NCBI GenBank assembly: GCA_946530565.1
Contig: CAMNAE010000024.1
Coordinates: 1 to 11,770, forward strand
Direction of reading: 5' to 3'
Length of the DNA: 11,770 nt
Source: an uncultured Oscillibacter sp.
Lineage (GTDB): Bacteria; Bacillota; Clostridia; Oscillospirales; Oscillospiraceae
Part shown: positions 1 through 5,429 of the stretch, piece by piece
How positions within the stretch are numbered: the stretch's first letter is position 1
Layout of the letters: each line of letters begins with the position of its first letter
Translations under genes and position numbers: made by a program
The notes under the pieces: generated by a model
What the model was told of the DNA's origin: nothing
Seen by the model: only the letters and a program-made list of their open reading frames with translations
The model's database searches: none

Positions 1-664
1 GCCGTCCTCTCTCACCCTCGCCTCCGCGCGGGCCCGGCAGCTGAATTCCTCGGCGGCGGTCGTGCGGGCGGCGGTGCCGTTCAGCACGACCGGCAGCGTT
101 GTGGCCGAAAAGCAGGCGGCGGCGCTTCTCGAGGAGACCAGAAATGCGGTCGGCGCTGAGGCACGGCTGCAGTTTTTAGAGGCGCTCTGGAGCCAGTACG
201 GCTCGACCGGCATGATTTTGGACGCCGCCCATCAGCCGACGGATCAGAGCTTTGCCTCCTGGTACGACGGCACCTGGCCGGATTCGACGCCCTGGTGCGC
301 CTGCTATCTTTCCTGGGCGCTCTATCGCGCGCGCGGCGGGATCGAGGGCACGCCGCTCAGGTTCGCGAGCATCAAAAACGGCATCGAGCTCTTGAGCCGG
401 GAGGACGGCGCCTTCGGACACTTCTACACGGGCTTTGAGACCGCGCGTTACGCATCTCCGGGGGATATCCTGTTCTTCGACTGGGAGGGCGACGGCGACC
501 CTGACCACGTCGGCGCGGTATTGACCCGCGGCAGCGATGTCGTCTACACGGTCGAGGGCAACAGTGCCCATGCGGTCGCACTGCGCGAGTACAAGCTCGA
601 CGACCCGCACATCTGCGGCCTCGGCACGATCCCCTGGCGCGCAGCCGGGGGATCCGGGGAATAA
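1..664 (+). CDS. CHAP-domain cell-wall hydrolase (5' partial)
   Basis: The reading frame is open from base 2 to the TAA at 662-664 with no upstream stop. GTG 62 has no ribosome binding site, so the true start is very likely outside the window. The C-terminal ~150 residues match a CHAP (NlpC/P60-superfamily) amidase or endopeptidase that cuts peptidoglycan peptides or the amide bond to the glycan. Counting from GTG 62, the Cys nucleophile is Cys79 in PWCACYLSWAL (codon at 296-298), the general base is His149 in DPDHVGAVL, and VEGNS (164-168) supplies the usual polar residue. The fold is read from these motifs; the substrate bond is not determined. The visible N-terminal part is helical and alanine-rich and could be a linker or the end of another domain. 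It precedes an AT-rich gap and an independent promoter, so it is probably not part of the following operon. Confidence 0.85.
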   Translation, partial: PSSLTLASARARQLNSSAAVVRAAVPFSTTGSVVAEKQAAALLEETRNAVGAEARLQFLEALWSQYGSTGMILDAAHQPTDQSFASWYDGTWPDSTPWCACYLSWALYRARGGIEGTPLRFASIKNGIELLSREDGAFGHFYTGFETARYASPGDILFFDWEGDGDPDHVGAVLTRGSDVVYTVEGNSAHAVALREYKLDDPHICGLGTIPWRAAGGSGE

Positions 665-742
665 AGGCCGCTGCGTGCAAACCGCCTGACCGGATCGGAA
701 AAGATCATAGCTTTATACGACAAAATTACATGGAATTGATGG

Positions 743-771
743 TTGACAGAATGCGTTCTATCGATTAAAAT
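743..771 (+). promoter_or_regulatory. Sigma-A promoter for the peptide/EPS operon
   Basis: A perfect -35 TTGACA (743-748) and a -10 TAAAAT (766-771) are separated by exactly 17 bases. This predicts transcription start near 778 and a leader of about 94 nt before the GTG at 872. It is the only convincing promoter before the terminator at 7364, so it probably serves the whole eight-gene operon. Confidence 0.8.
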
Positions 772-811
772 ATAAAAGTCATGAAAGACGATTTATGTTT
801 TATTCGATAGA
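757..811 (+). repeat. Spaced 8-bp inverted repeat over promoter and leader
   Basis: TCTATCGA (757-764, just upstream of the -10) and its exact reverse complement TCGATAGA (804-811, in the leader) are separated by 39 bases. It could be a pair of operator half-sites that allow looping, or chance in AT-rich DNA. Neither arm extends further. Confidence 0.35.
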
Positions 812-871
812 TCGCGATTATTGCTGTGCTTGCAGAAATTGCAGCATTGCGTGTTAAAGGAGGTTTGCGCC

Positions 872-1078
872 GTGCACAAAAAACCCTATGCCGCTCCCGG
901 CGCCCGGGTATTATACCTGACCCCGCAGGCATCGGTGCTTGGCACCTCCTTTGTCGGGCCTTTTCGCAGCAAGTGGTTCAGCCAAACGTTCGAGAAGACA
1001 GCCAGCGATGTGGTGACTCGCGGCACCTGGGGCAGCGGCGAATCCGTCTGGAAAGAAGACGGCTACAAGCTGCCGTGA
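872..1078 (+). CDS. Small peptide, candidate RiPP-like precursor
   Basis: This 68-residue ORF starts at GTG 872 behind AAAGGAGG (856-863) with an 8-base spacer, the strongest RBS in the region. That decides the start over an in-frame TTG at 821. It is the first gene after the promoter. It has no signal peptide, membrane segment or Cys. The N-terminus KKPYAAPGARVLYL resembles the Y-x-x-P leader motif of small precursor peptides recognised by PqqD/RRE-type proteins. The C-terminal half is rich in Ser, Thr and aromatic residues (KWFSQTFEKT, RGTWGSGESVW) and ends in DGYKLP. The next gene is an HPr-kinase-like protein and a PqqD-like protein lies 3.1 kb downstream, so a modified, possibly phosphorylated peptide is plausible. 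The function is not recognised from sequence alone; it could also be a leader or regulatory peptide. Confidence 0.65.
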   Translation: MHKKPYAAPGARVLYLTPQASVLGTSFVGPFRSKWFSQTFEKTASDVVTRGTWGSGESVWKEDGYKLP

Positions 1079-1094
1079 AGCAGTGCTTTGCTTC
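1077..1094 (+). other. Intercistronic 6-bp hairpin
   Basis: GAAGCA (1077-1082) pairs with TGCTTC (1089-1094) around a 6-base loop. It spans the peptide stop codon and ends three bases before ATG 1097. There is no T-tract, so it is not a terminator. It may stabilise the upstream message or reduce translation of the kinase relative to the peptide. Confidence 0.35.
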
Positions 1095-1096
1095 AA

Positions 1097-1876
1097 ATGC
1101 AAATCGCACTCATTGATATGATAACAGAAAAAACATACCGCCCGGGCAGAAAGCGTATGCGCATTCAGGTCGCGGGCATACAGGTGGATCTGTGCTGCTC
1201 CGGGCGCACAGCAGCTCAGGCGGAGGCTTACAGGGCCCCCGCCTCTTTTGATATGCCCGCGCAGCTCACGATCGACGTAACGGGAGAGGAGGTGCTCGCG
1301 ACCGACCCCTACATCGGCTCTGCCGATGAGGCCGAGTACCTCGGCTCCGGCGAATGCTTCGCCCGCGCGCTCCCGCATTTCGACGCGCTGATGCTCCACG
1401 CCTGCGCGGTCGATTACAGGGGCCGGGCGCTGTGTTTCTCTGCGCCTTCCGGCACAGGGAAGACGACGCATGCGCGGCTCTGGCAGGGCTTTTTCGGCGC
1501 TGAACTGATCAACGATGACAAGCCTGTGCTCCGGCGGCAAAGCGGCGTTTGGCGCTGCTTCGGCTCGCCCTGGTGCGGGAGCAGCGGCCGCGGAGAAAAT
1601 CGCAGCGCGCCGCTTGCGGCGATCTGTTTTATAGAGCGCGGCACCGAAAACCGCATCGAGCAGCTCACGCCGGCCGAGGCCTTTCCGCTCTTTATGAGCC
1701 AGACGGTCTACGCGCTGCCGCGGAGGGAGCTGGAGCTCTTCTTGCCGCTTGCGGATCGGCTTCTTCGCGAGGTGCCGCAGTATATCATCACCTGCCGCAT
1801 GGACGCGGCCGCTGCCTACTGCGCGCGCGACGTAATTTTCAAGTTAGGAGTACCCCATGAGAGAGACGATGCCTGA
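1097..1876 (+). CDS. HPr-kinase-like (HprK/PEPCK-fold) putative serine kinase
   Basis: About 259 residues from ATG 1097. No candidate start has a good RBS. ATG 1157 (MRIQVAGI) fits the family's usual N-terminus better, and TTG 1088 is unlikely. The core follows HPr kinase/phosphorylase in order: the conserved His (residue 101, LHACAVDYRG), the P-loop APSGTGKTT (116-124) and an Asp pair in INDDKPVL (138-145), equivalent to the ADD motif after the P-loop of HprK. At ~260 residues it is shorter than HprK (~310) and lacks its N-terminal domain. Relatives sit in peptide-modification clusters; the ones in paeninodin-type lasso clusters phosphorylate a Ser of the peptide. Placement directly after a small peptide gene and in an operon with a PqqD homologue supports that role here, but the substrate is inferred. 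Its 3' end overlaps the wzz-like gene by 20 bases. Confidence 0.8.
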   Translation: MQIALIDMITEKTYRPGRKRMRIQVAGIQVDLCCSGRTAAQAEAYRAPASFDMPAQLTIDVTGEEVLATDPYIGSADEAEYLGSGECFARALPHFDALMLHACAVDYRGRALCFSAPSGTGKTTHARLWQGFFGAELINDDKPVLRRQSGVWRCFGSPWCGSSGRGENRSAPLAAICFIERGTENRIEQLTPAEAFPLFMSQTVYALPRRELELFLPLADRLLREVPQYIITCRMDAAAAYCARDVIFKLGVPHERDDA

Positions 1877-2633
1877 TACCCCGATGGCTGAGCAGATCGA
1901 TCTATTCAAACTGCTGCAGGCCTATCTTGCGCATTGGAAAATGCTGATCTGCGCGCTTGTGATCGGCGCGGCGGTCGCCGGCGGCTGGACGTATATGATG
2001 GTGACGCCGCTCTACCGTGCGAACGTGACCGTCTACGTGAACAACATCAAGAGCAACCAGCAGATCGACTATATCAGCGCCGGCAACCTCGCGACCGCCC
2101 AGCAGCTCGTTGCGACCTATGTCAACATCATCAAGTCCGACACCGTGCTTGAAAAGGTCGTTCGCGAGGCAAATCTTGACTGCTCGGCCGAGCAGCTGCG
2201 GCGCATGATGACAGCCGCGCAGGTGGGGGAGACCGAGCTCTTCGATGTCTACATCACGCACCCGGATCCACAGATGGCGGCGCGGATCGCCAACGCGATC
2301 GCGACGGTCGCCCCGGGCGAGATCGAGGAGTTCGTTGAGGGCAGCTCAACGAAGATCATCGACTACGCCAAAGTGCCGGAGATCCGCTTCTCACCCTCTT
2401 ACCGCCGCAATGTGGCACTCGGAGGGCTCGTCGCGCTCATTGCGGTGCTCGGCGTGCTGACGCTCGGCTTTTTGCTCGACGTGCGCGTGCACGACGAACA
2501 GGACCTGTTGGAGCATTTCGACTACCCGGTCATCGGCCAGATCCCCTCATTTGAGCAGATCACGAGCGGAAAGGGAAAGGGCCGAGCCCAAACAGATCCC
2601 TACCACAGTGCCGACAAGGGAGGTGTCCTGTGA
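1857..2633 (+). CDS. Wzz/CpsC-family polysaccharide chain-length/export modulator
   Basis: A 258-residue membrane protein of the PCP (Wzz, CapA/CpsC) family. ATG 1857 is supported by AGGAG at 1846-1850 with a 6-base gap. Two transmembrane segments lie at about 29-49 and 186-207, flanking an outside domain that carries the family's 'P-x-Y-x-A' entry (TPLYRANVTVYV) and a pre-TM2 proline motif (IRFSPSYRRN). The cytoplasmic tail contains DYPVIGQIPSF, usual just after TM2. In Gram-positive loci this protein sets polymer length and activates the separate tyrosine kinase through its cytoplasmic tail, and the kinase gene follows here with a GTGA overlap. The last ~25 residues are hydrophilic and include a Tyr (249), a possible kinase contact or substrate. 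Confidence 0.9.
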   Translation: MRETMPDTPMAEQIDLFKLLQAYLAHWKMLICALVIGAAVAGGWTYMMVTPLYRANVTVYVNNIKSNQQIDYISAGNLATAQQLVATYVNIIKSDTVLEKVVREANLDCSAEQLRRMMTAAQVGETELFDVYITHPDPQMAARIANAIATVAPGEIEEFVEGSSTKIIDYAKVPEIRFSPSYRRNVALGGLVALIAVLGVLTLGFLLDVRVHDEQDLLEHFDYPVIGQIPSFEQITSGKGKGRAQTDPYHSADKGGVL

Positions 2634-3478
2634 AGCTGAAGCTGCCGCTGCCCCGGCTGAGGACCGGCAGGCGCGAAGAAAAAGACACGGGCCTCATTGA
2701 AAACGAGCGCCGTTTTCTTCTGAATGCAAAGAGCGATTTTTACATCCGCGAGGCCTATAAGGCCCTCAGAACGAATGTGAGCTTCTCGCTGACCGGCGAT
2801 GAGCCCTGCAAGGTCCTGATCGTTACCTCGGCTTTGAGCTCCGAGGGCAAAAGCATCACCTCGGTGAACCTCGCGGTCTCCTATGCACAGATGGGCAGAA
2901 GGGTGCTGCTGATCGACTGCGACCTCCGCCGCCCCAAGCTTGCGCGCCTGCTGCAGGTCAGGGCGAAGGTCGGGCTTACGAACGTACTCATGCGCCCTGA
3001 GCTTCTCAGTGAGGCGCTGCTCGACACTTACGCGCCGAATCTGCAGGTCCTGACAGCCGGCGCGGTCCCGCCGAACCCCTCGGAGCTCCTTGGCTCCGAG
3101 CGCATGACCCGGCTCATGGAGGCTTTGAAGACCCGCTACGAGCTCATCATCCTCGACACCTCGCCGGTGAACCTTGTGACCGACGCCTGCGTGCTCGTGC
3201 CGCAGACGAGCGGGGTGCTGCTCGTCGTGCGCGCAGAAAAGAGCGAGCGCGACGCGGTCGGCCACGCGGTCGAGCAGCTCGAGCACGCGCAGGCGAAGAT
3301 CCTGGGCTTCGTTTTAAACGGCGTAGCGATGGAAGCTACGCACTACGGCTACGGCCGCTACAAACGCTACGGCCGCTATAAGCGCTACGGCAGGTACGGC
3401 TATGGCGGCTACGGCTACGGCTATGGCTACGGCGCGCCCCCGGCGGCAGCCGACGCGGAAGCCCACGCTGAGCCATGA
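2630..3478 (+). CDS. CpsD/CapB-type bacterial tyrosine kinase (BY-kinase)
   Basis: 282 residues, starting at GTG 2630, which overlaps the previous stop (GTGA) behind AAGGGAGG. Motifs in order: oligomerisation motif EAYKALRTN (41-49; Lys replaces the first Arg of EX2RX2R), Walker A TSALSSEGKS (66-75), Walker A' LLIDCDLRRP (93-102) and Walker B IILDTSP (173-179). BY-kinases autophosphorylate a C-terminal Tyr cluster in trans and cycle with the CpsB phosphatase to control capsule or EPS assembly. Here the tail (239-269) is unusually regular: 12 tyrosines in about 31 residues, built from YGRYKR repeats followed by GYGYGYG, then an Ala/Pro-rich end. The neighbouring CpsC and CpsB homologues confirm the assignment. 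The Arg/Lys between tyrosines could also bind anionic polymer or nucleotide-sugar lipids, which is speculative. Confidence 0.92.
   Translation: MKLKLPLPRLRTGRREEKDTGLIENERRFLLNAKSDFYIREAYKALRTNVSFSLTGDEPCKVLIVTSALSSEGKSITSVNLAVSYAQMGRRVLLIDCDLRRPKLARLLQVRAKVGLTNVLMRPELLSEALLDTYAPNLQVLTAGAVPPNPSELLGSERMTRLMEALKTRYELIILDTSPVNLVTDACVLVPQTSGVLLVVRAEKSERDAVGHAVEQLEHAQAKILGFVLNGVAMEATHYGYGRYKRYGRYKRYGRYGYGGYGYGYGYGAPPAAADAEAHAEP
3350..3403 (+). repeat. 18-bp tandem repeat encoding YGRYKR units
   Basis: Three 18-base units (3350-3367, 3368-3385 and the diverged 3386-3403) encode Y-G-R-Y-K-R twice, then Y-G-R-Y-G-Y. They run into TAC-GGC / TAT-GGC repeats up to about 3433. Units in multiples of three can expand or contract by replication slippage without breaking the frame, which would change the number of phosphorylatable tyrosines. 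Confidence 0.8.
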
Positions 3479-4197
3479 AAGACTATACCGACCTGCACAC
3501 GCACATCCTGCCGGGCATCGACGACGGTGCGCGGGATCCGGACGAGAGCATCGCGCTGTTGAGGCAGCAGGCGGAGCAGGGCGTCAGGCGCGTTGCGCTG
3601 ACGCCGCATTTCTACCCCCGGCACGAGTCCGCAGCGCATTTTCTCTCGCGCCGTGCCAAAGCATATGACGTGCTGCGCCGCCGCATCGATGCGCTGCAGC
3701 CCGTTGAGCGCGACGCGCTGCCGGAGCTCCTGCTTGGCGCCGAGGTCGCCTGGGCGCCGGAGCTCACCGAGGAAACGCGGCTCGACGCGCTGCGCCTCGG
3801 CGGCAGCGGGCCGCTCCTGCTCGAGCTGCCCTTTGAGCGCTGGGGCACAGGCGTGCGCGCCAGCCTTTATGAGCTGGCGCAGGGTCTGGGCGGGTCTTTG
3901 CTCCTTGCGCATCTGGAGCGCTATCAAAAGCTGCAGAGCAAAGAGATCTTCGAAGAGGTGCTCTCGCTCGGCCTTGCGGTGCAGCTGAGCGCCGCGCCGC
4001 TCACGCACACCTTTGCCCGCGGCGCACTGATCAGGCTTTTAAAACGGCCCGGCGCCTGGCTGATCGCCTCCGACTGCCACCGCCCGAAGGAGCGCCCGGC
4101 TGATCTTGCCCGCGGCTTTGCTTACGCGGAGCGCTCGCTCGGCACTGCTGCCGCCGCGGCGCTGGAGGCGAGGGCGCGCGCGCTTTGGGAAATATGA
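3475..4197 (+). CDS. CpsB/Wzb-type PHP-family protein-tyrosine phosphatase
   Basis: 240 residues starting at ATG 3475, whose ATGA overlaps the kinase stop; there is little SD sequence, so translational coupling is likely. It is a metal-dependent PHP-fold phosphatase that removes phosphate from the BY-kinase tyrosine cluster. The metal ligands are present in the family order: DLHTHILPGIDDG (His8, His10), TPH (His45), GAEV (Glu90), LLAHLERY (His146) and SDCH (Asp200, His202). Length is normal for CpsB/YwqE (~240-255). It completes a CpsC-CpsD-CpsB set, so phosphotyrosine cycling of the kinase is the expected role, acting in the cytoplasm at the membrane-bound complex. Confidence 0.92.
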   Translation: MKDYTDLHTHILPGIDDGARDPDESIALLRQQAEQGVRRVALTPHFYPRHESAAHFLSRRAKAYDVLRRRIDALQPVERDALPELLLGAEVAWAPELTEETRLDALRLGGSGPLLLELPFERWGTGVRASLYELAQGLGGSLLLAHLERYQKLQSKEIFEEVLSLGLAVQLSAAPLTHTFARGALIRLLKRPGAWLIASDCHRPKERPADLARGFAYAERSLGTAAAAALEARARALWEI

Positions 4198-4213
4198 CGG
4201 AAGGGGAGATGAG

Positions 4214-4483
4214 ATGCGGCGAAACGAGGAGTATTTGCTCCGTGAGGCGGCCGGGCTCACGCTGATCCTGCCGGTCGGCGCGGCAGCAGCACGCTTAAAT
4301 GGTATGATCCAGGTGAATGAGACCGGCGCCTTTTTGTGGGAGCGGCTTGCATCACCGCAGACCCGTGAGAGTCTTGCTGCGGCGCTCACAGATGCTTACG
4401 AGGTGACGAGGGAGCAGGCGGCGGCGGACGTGGACCGGTTTTTATCCGCGCTTGCTTCCACCGAGGCGATCCTGGAGGACTGA
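4214..4483 (+). CDS. PqqD-family peptide-binding protein (RRE-like)
   Basis: 89 residues. ATG 4214 lies 5 bases after GGGGAG (4203-4208), and the longer open frame upstream from 4106 overlaps the phosphatase. The sequence matches the PqqD family: an N-terminal strand pair EEYLLREAAGLTLILPVG (5-22) with NGMIQVNETGAFLW (29-42) and a helical C-terminus with a VDRFLSAL segment. PqqD and its RRE relatives bind the leader of a ribosomally made peptide and present it to a modifying enzyme. No radical SAM enzyme or cyclase is in the window; the only candidates in the operon are the small peptide at 872 and the HPr-kinase-like protein at 1097. Proteins of this subtype also accompany HprK-like kinases in other clostridial clusters (family knowledge from memory). 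Partner assignment is inference. Confidence 0.85.
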   Translation: MRRNEEYLLREAAGLTLILPVGAAAARLNGMIQVNETGAFLWERLASPQTRESLAAALTDAYEVTREQAAADVDRFLSALASTEAILED

Positions 4484-4486
4484 GCC

Positions 4487-5389
4487 ATGAGTAGAAAACG
4501 GATCTTTGCCGCACTCGGCATCGTACTTGCGCTGCTGCTGGCTGTGGGCTTTGCCCTGTGGCGAAGGCAGAACATCAAGGCGCTCACAGACGCGGTGACG
4601 AAGGACTCTGCCGCAGTAGCCGCAGAGCTCGAGGAGGCGCTCGGCACGCTGGAAGCGACGCTCCCGGAGGCGGGCTTCTCGGCGCCGAGCATGGAGCAGA
4701 CCGAAGCCCTGCTCGAAGGATACGCAGACCCCGAGGCGATCAAGGCCGAACTCGGCTTGAGCGCACCGGCCGAAGATGCGATCGCAAGCGAGGCGGACGC
4801 CGCGCAGGCGCCGCCGAAAGAAAAGACACCCGCGGCATCGGGCGGCGCAGCCGGATCGGCCGACCTGCCCGTAACGCCCGAAGCCCCGGCGTCCGCGGAG
4901 CAAAGCGCGCCGGCTGAGAAGACACCCGCAGCATCGGGCGGCGCGGCCGCATCGGCCGACCCGGCCGAAACAGCCGAAGATCACGCGCCCGCGGAGCAAA
5001 GCGCGCCGGATAGCTCCGTGCAGCCCGCAGTCGATACGGACGCGCTTGCCGATGGGATCTATCACCGCTGCGTCGCGGAGCTCTACGCGCTCCAGGTCGA
5101 TGTGATGGCGGAGCTTGGGCGGATGAAGAAGGCGGCCTTAGACGAGTGGGGCGCACTGCCGGAGGAGAAGCGGACGAGCATCCGCAAGCAGCAGATCGGC
5201 ATGGCCGGGCTTCGAAAATGCTATGCCTACGAGGTCACGGTCGACGCCGAGGTGCATAAGATCCTGGACCGCGGCCGCGCGGACCTGACAGCCATCGGCG
5301 CGGATGATGATCGCATGGATATGCTCTGGACCTACTACGTGCGCGAAAAAGAGGCACAGAAAACGTATTACCTGCAGAAATATCTGTAA
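4487..5389 (+). CDS. Single-pass exported protein, Ala/Pro-rich duplicated linker, unknown domain
   Basis: 300 residues. ATG 4487 follows GGAGG (4474-4478) with an 8-base gap, three bases after the pqqD-like stop. One hydrophobic segment (about 6-24, preceded by SRKR) predicts a signal anchor with the rest outside. Residues 40-90 look helical. Residues 95-180 are a low-complexity Ala/Pro/Ser/Glu linker containing two copies of a 32-residue unit (112-143 and 144-175, each starting EKTPAASGGAA). The C-terminal ~115 residues (186-300) form a compact, charged, mainly helical domain with two Cys (195, 245) and an aromatic end (WTYYVREKEA, TYYLQKYL). I do not recognise the domain. The position between pqqD and an SLH protein in a surface-polymer operon suggests an envelope role. 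The linker could cross the wall. Confidence 0.75.
   Translation: MSRKRIFAALGIVLALLLAVGFALWRRQNIKALTDAVTKDSAAVAAELEEALGTLEATLPEAGFSAPSMEQTEALLEGYADPEAIKAELGLSAPAEDAIASEADAAQAPPKEKTPAASGGAAGSADLPVTPEAPASAEQSAPAEKTPAASGGAAASADPAETAEDHAPAEQSAPDSSVQPAVDTDALADGIYHRCVAELYALQVDVMAELGRMKKAALDEWGALPEEKRTSIRKQQIGMAGLRKCYAYEVTVDAEVHKILDRGRADLTAIGADDDRMDMLWTYYVREKEAQKTYYLQKYL
4820..5011 (+). repeat. Tandem 96-bp coding duplication
   Basis: Two adjacent 96-base units (4820-4915, 4916-5011) encode related 32-residue segments that begin EKTPAASGGAA and end EQSAPA / EQSAPD. The first 15 codons are nearly identical and the middle has diverged. This is consistent with an in-frame duplication that lengthened the linker. 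Confidence 0.75.
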
Positions 5390-5429
5390 AAAATATTCCA
5401 ATCTGTTATCAAAAAGGAGAGGGTTGAAG

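Larger units (their letters stand above)
665..871 (+). other. AT-rich intergenic regulatory region
   Basis: About 207 bases separate the CHAP hydrolase from the small peptide gene. From about 700 to 850 the composition is distinctly AT-rich compared with the GC-rich flanks. It holds a sigma-A promoter, one half of a spaced 8-bp inverted repeat in the promoter and the other half in the leader, and the Shine-Dalgarno of the peptide gene. I see no convincing terminator for the CHAP gene and no RNA gene. A TTG-initiated extension of the peptide frame from 821 is open, but it lacks an RBS. Confidence 0.6.

Noticed and set aside
748..759. AGAA-TGCG-TTCT dyad in the promoter spacer, possible LexA-type box
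   Set aside because: It does not match the Gram-positive SOS box (CGAAC-N4-GTTCG), and 4-bp arms are weak.
821..871. TTG 821 as start of the small peptide
   Set aside because: It has no RBS, while GTG 872 has AAAGGAGG at ideal spacing. The extra 17 codons lie in the probable 5' leader.
911..1540. 209-codon - strand frame over the peptide and kinase start
   Set aside because: No RBS or motif was found, and it conflicts with the SD-supported + strand genes.
3350..3433. Repeats considered as a CRISPR-like or regulatory array
   Set aside because: The units are contiguous with no spacers and stay in frame inside the BY-kinase C-terminus.
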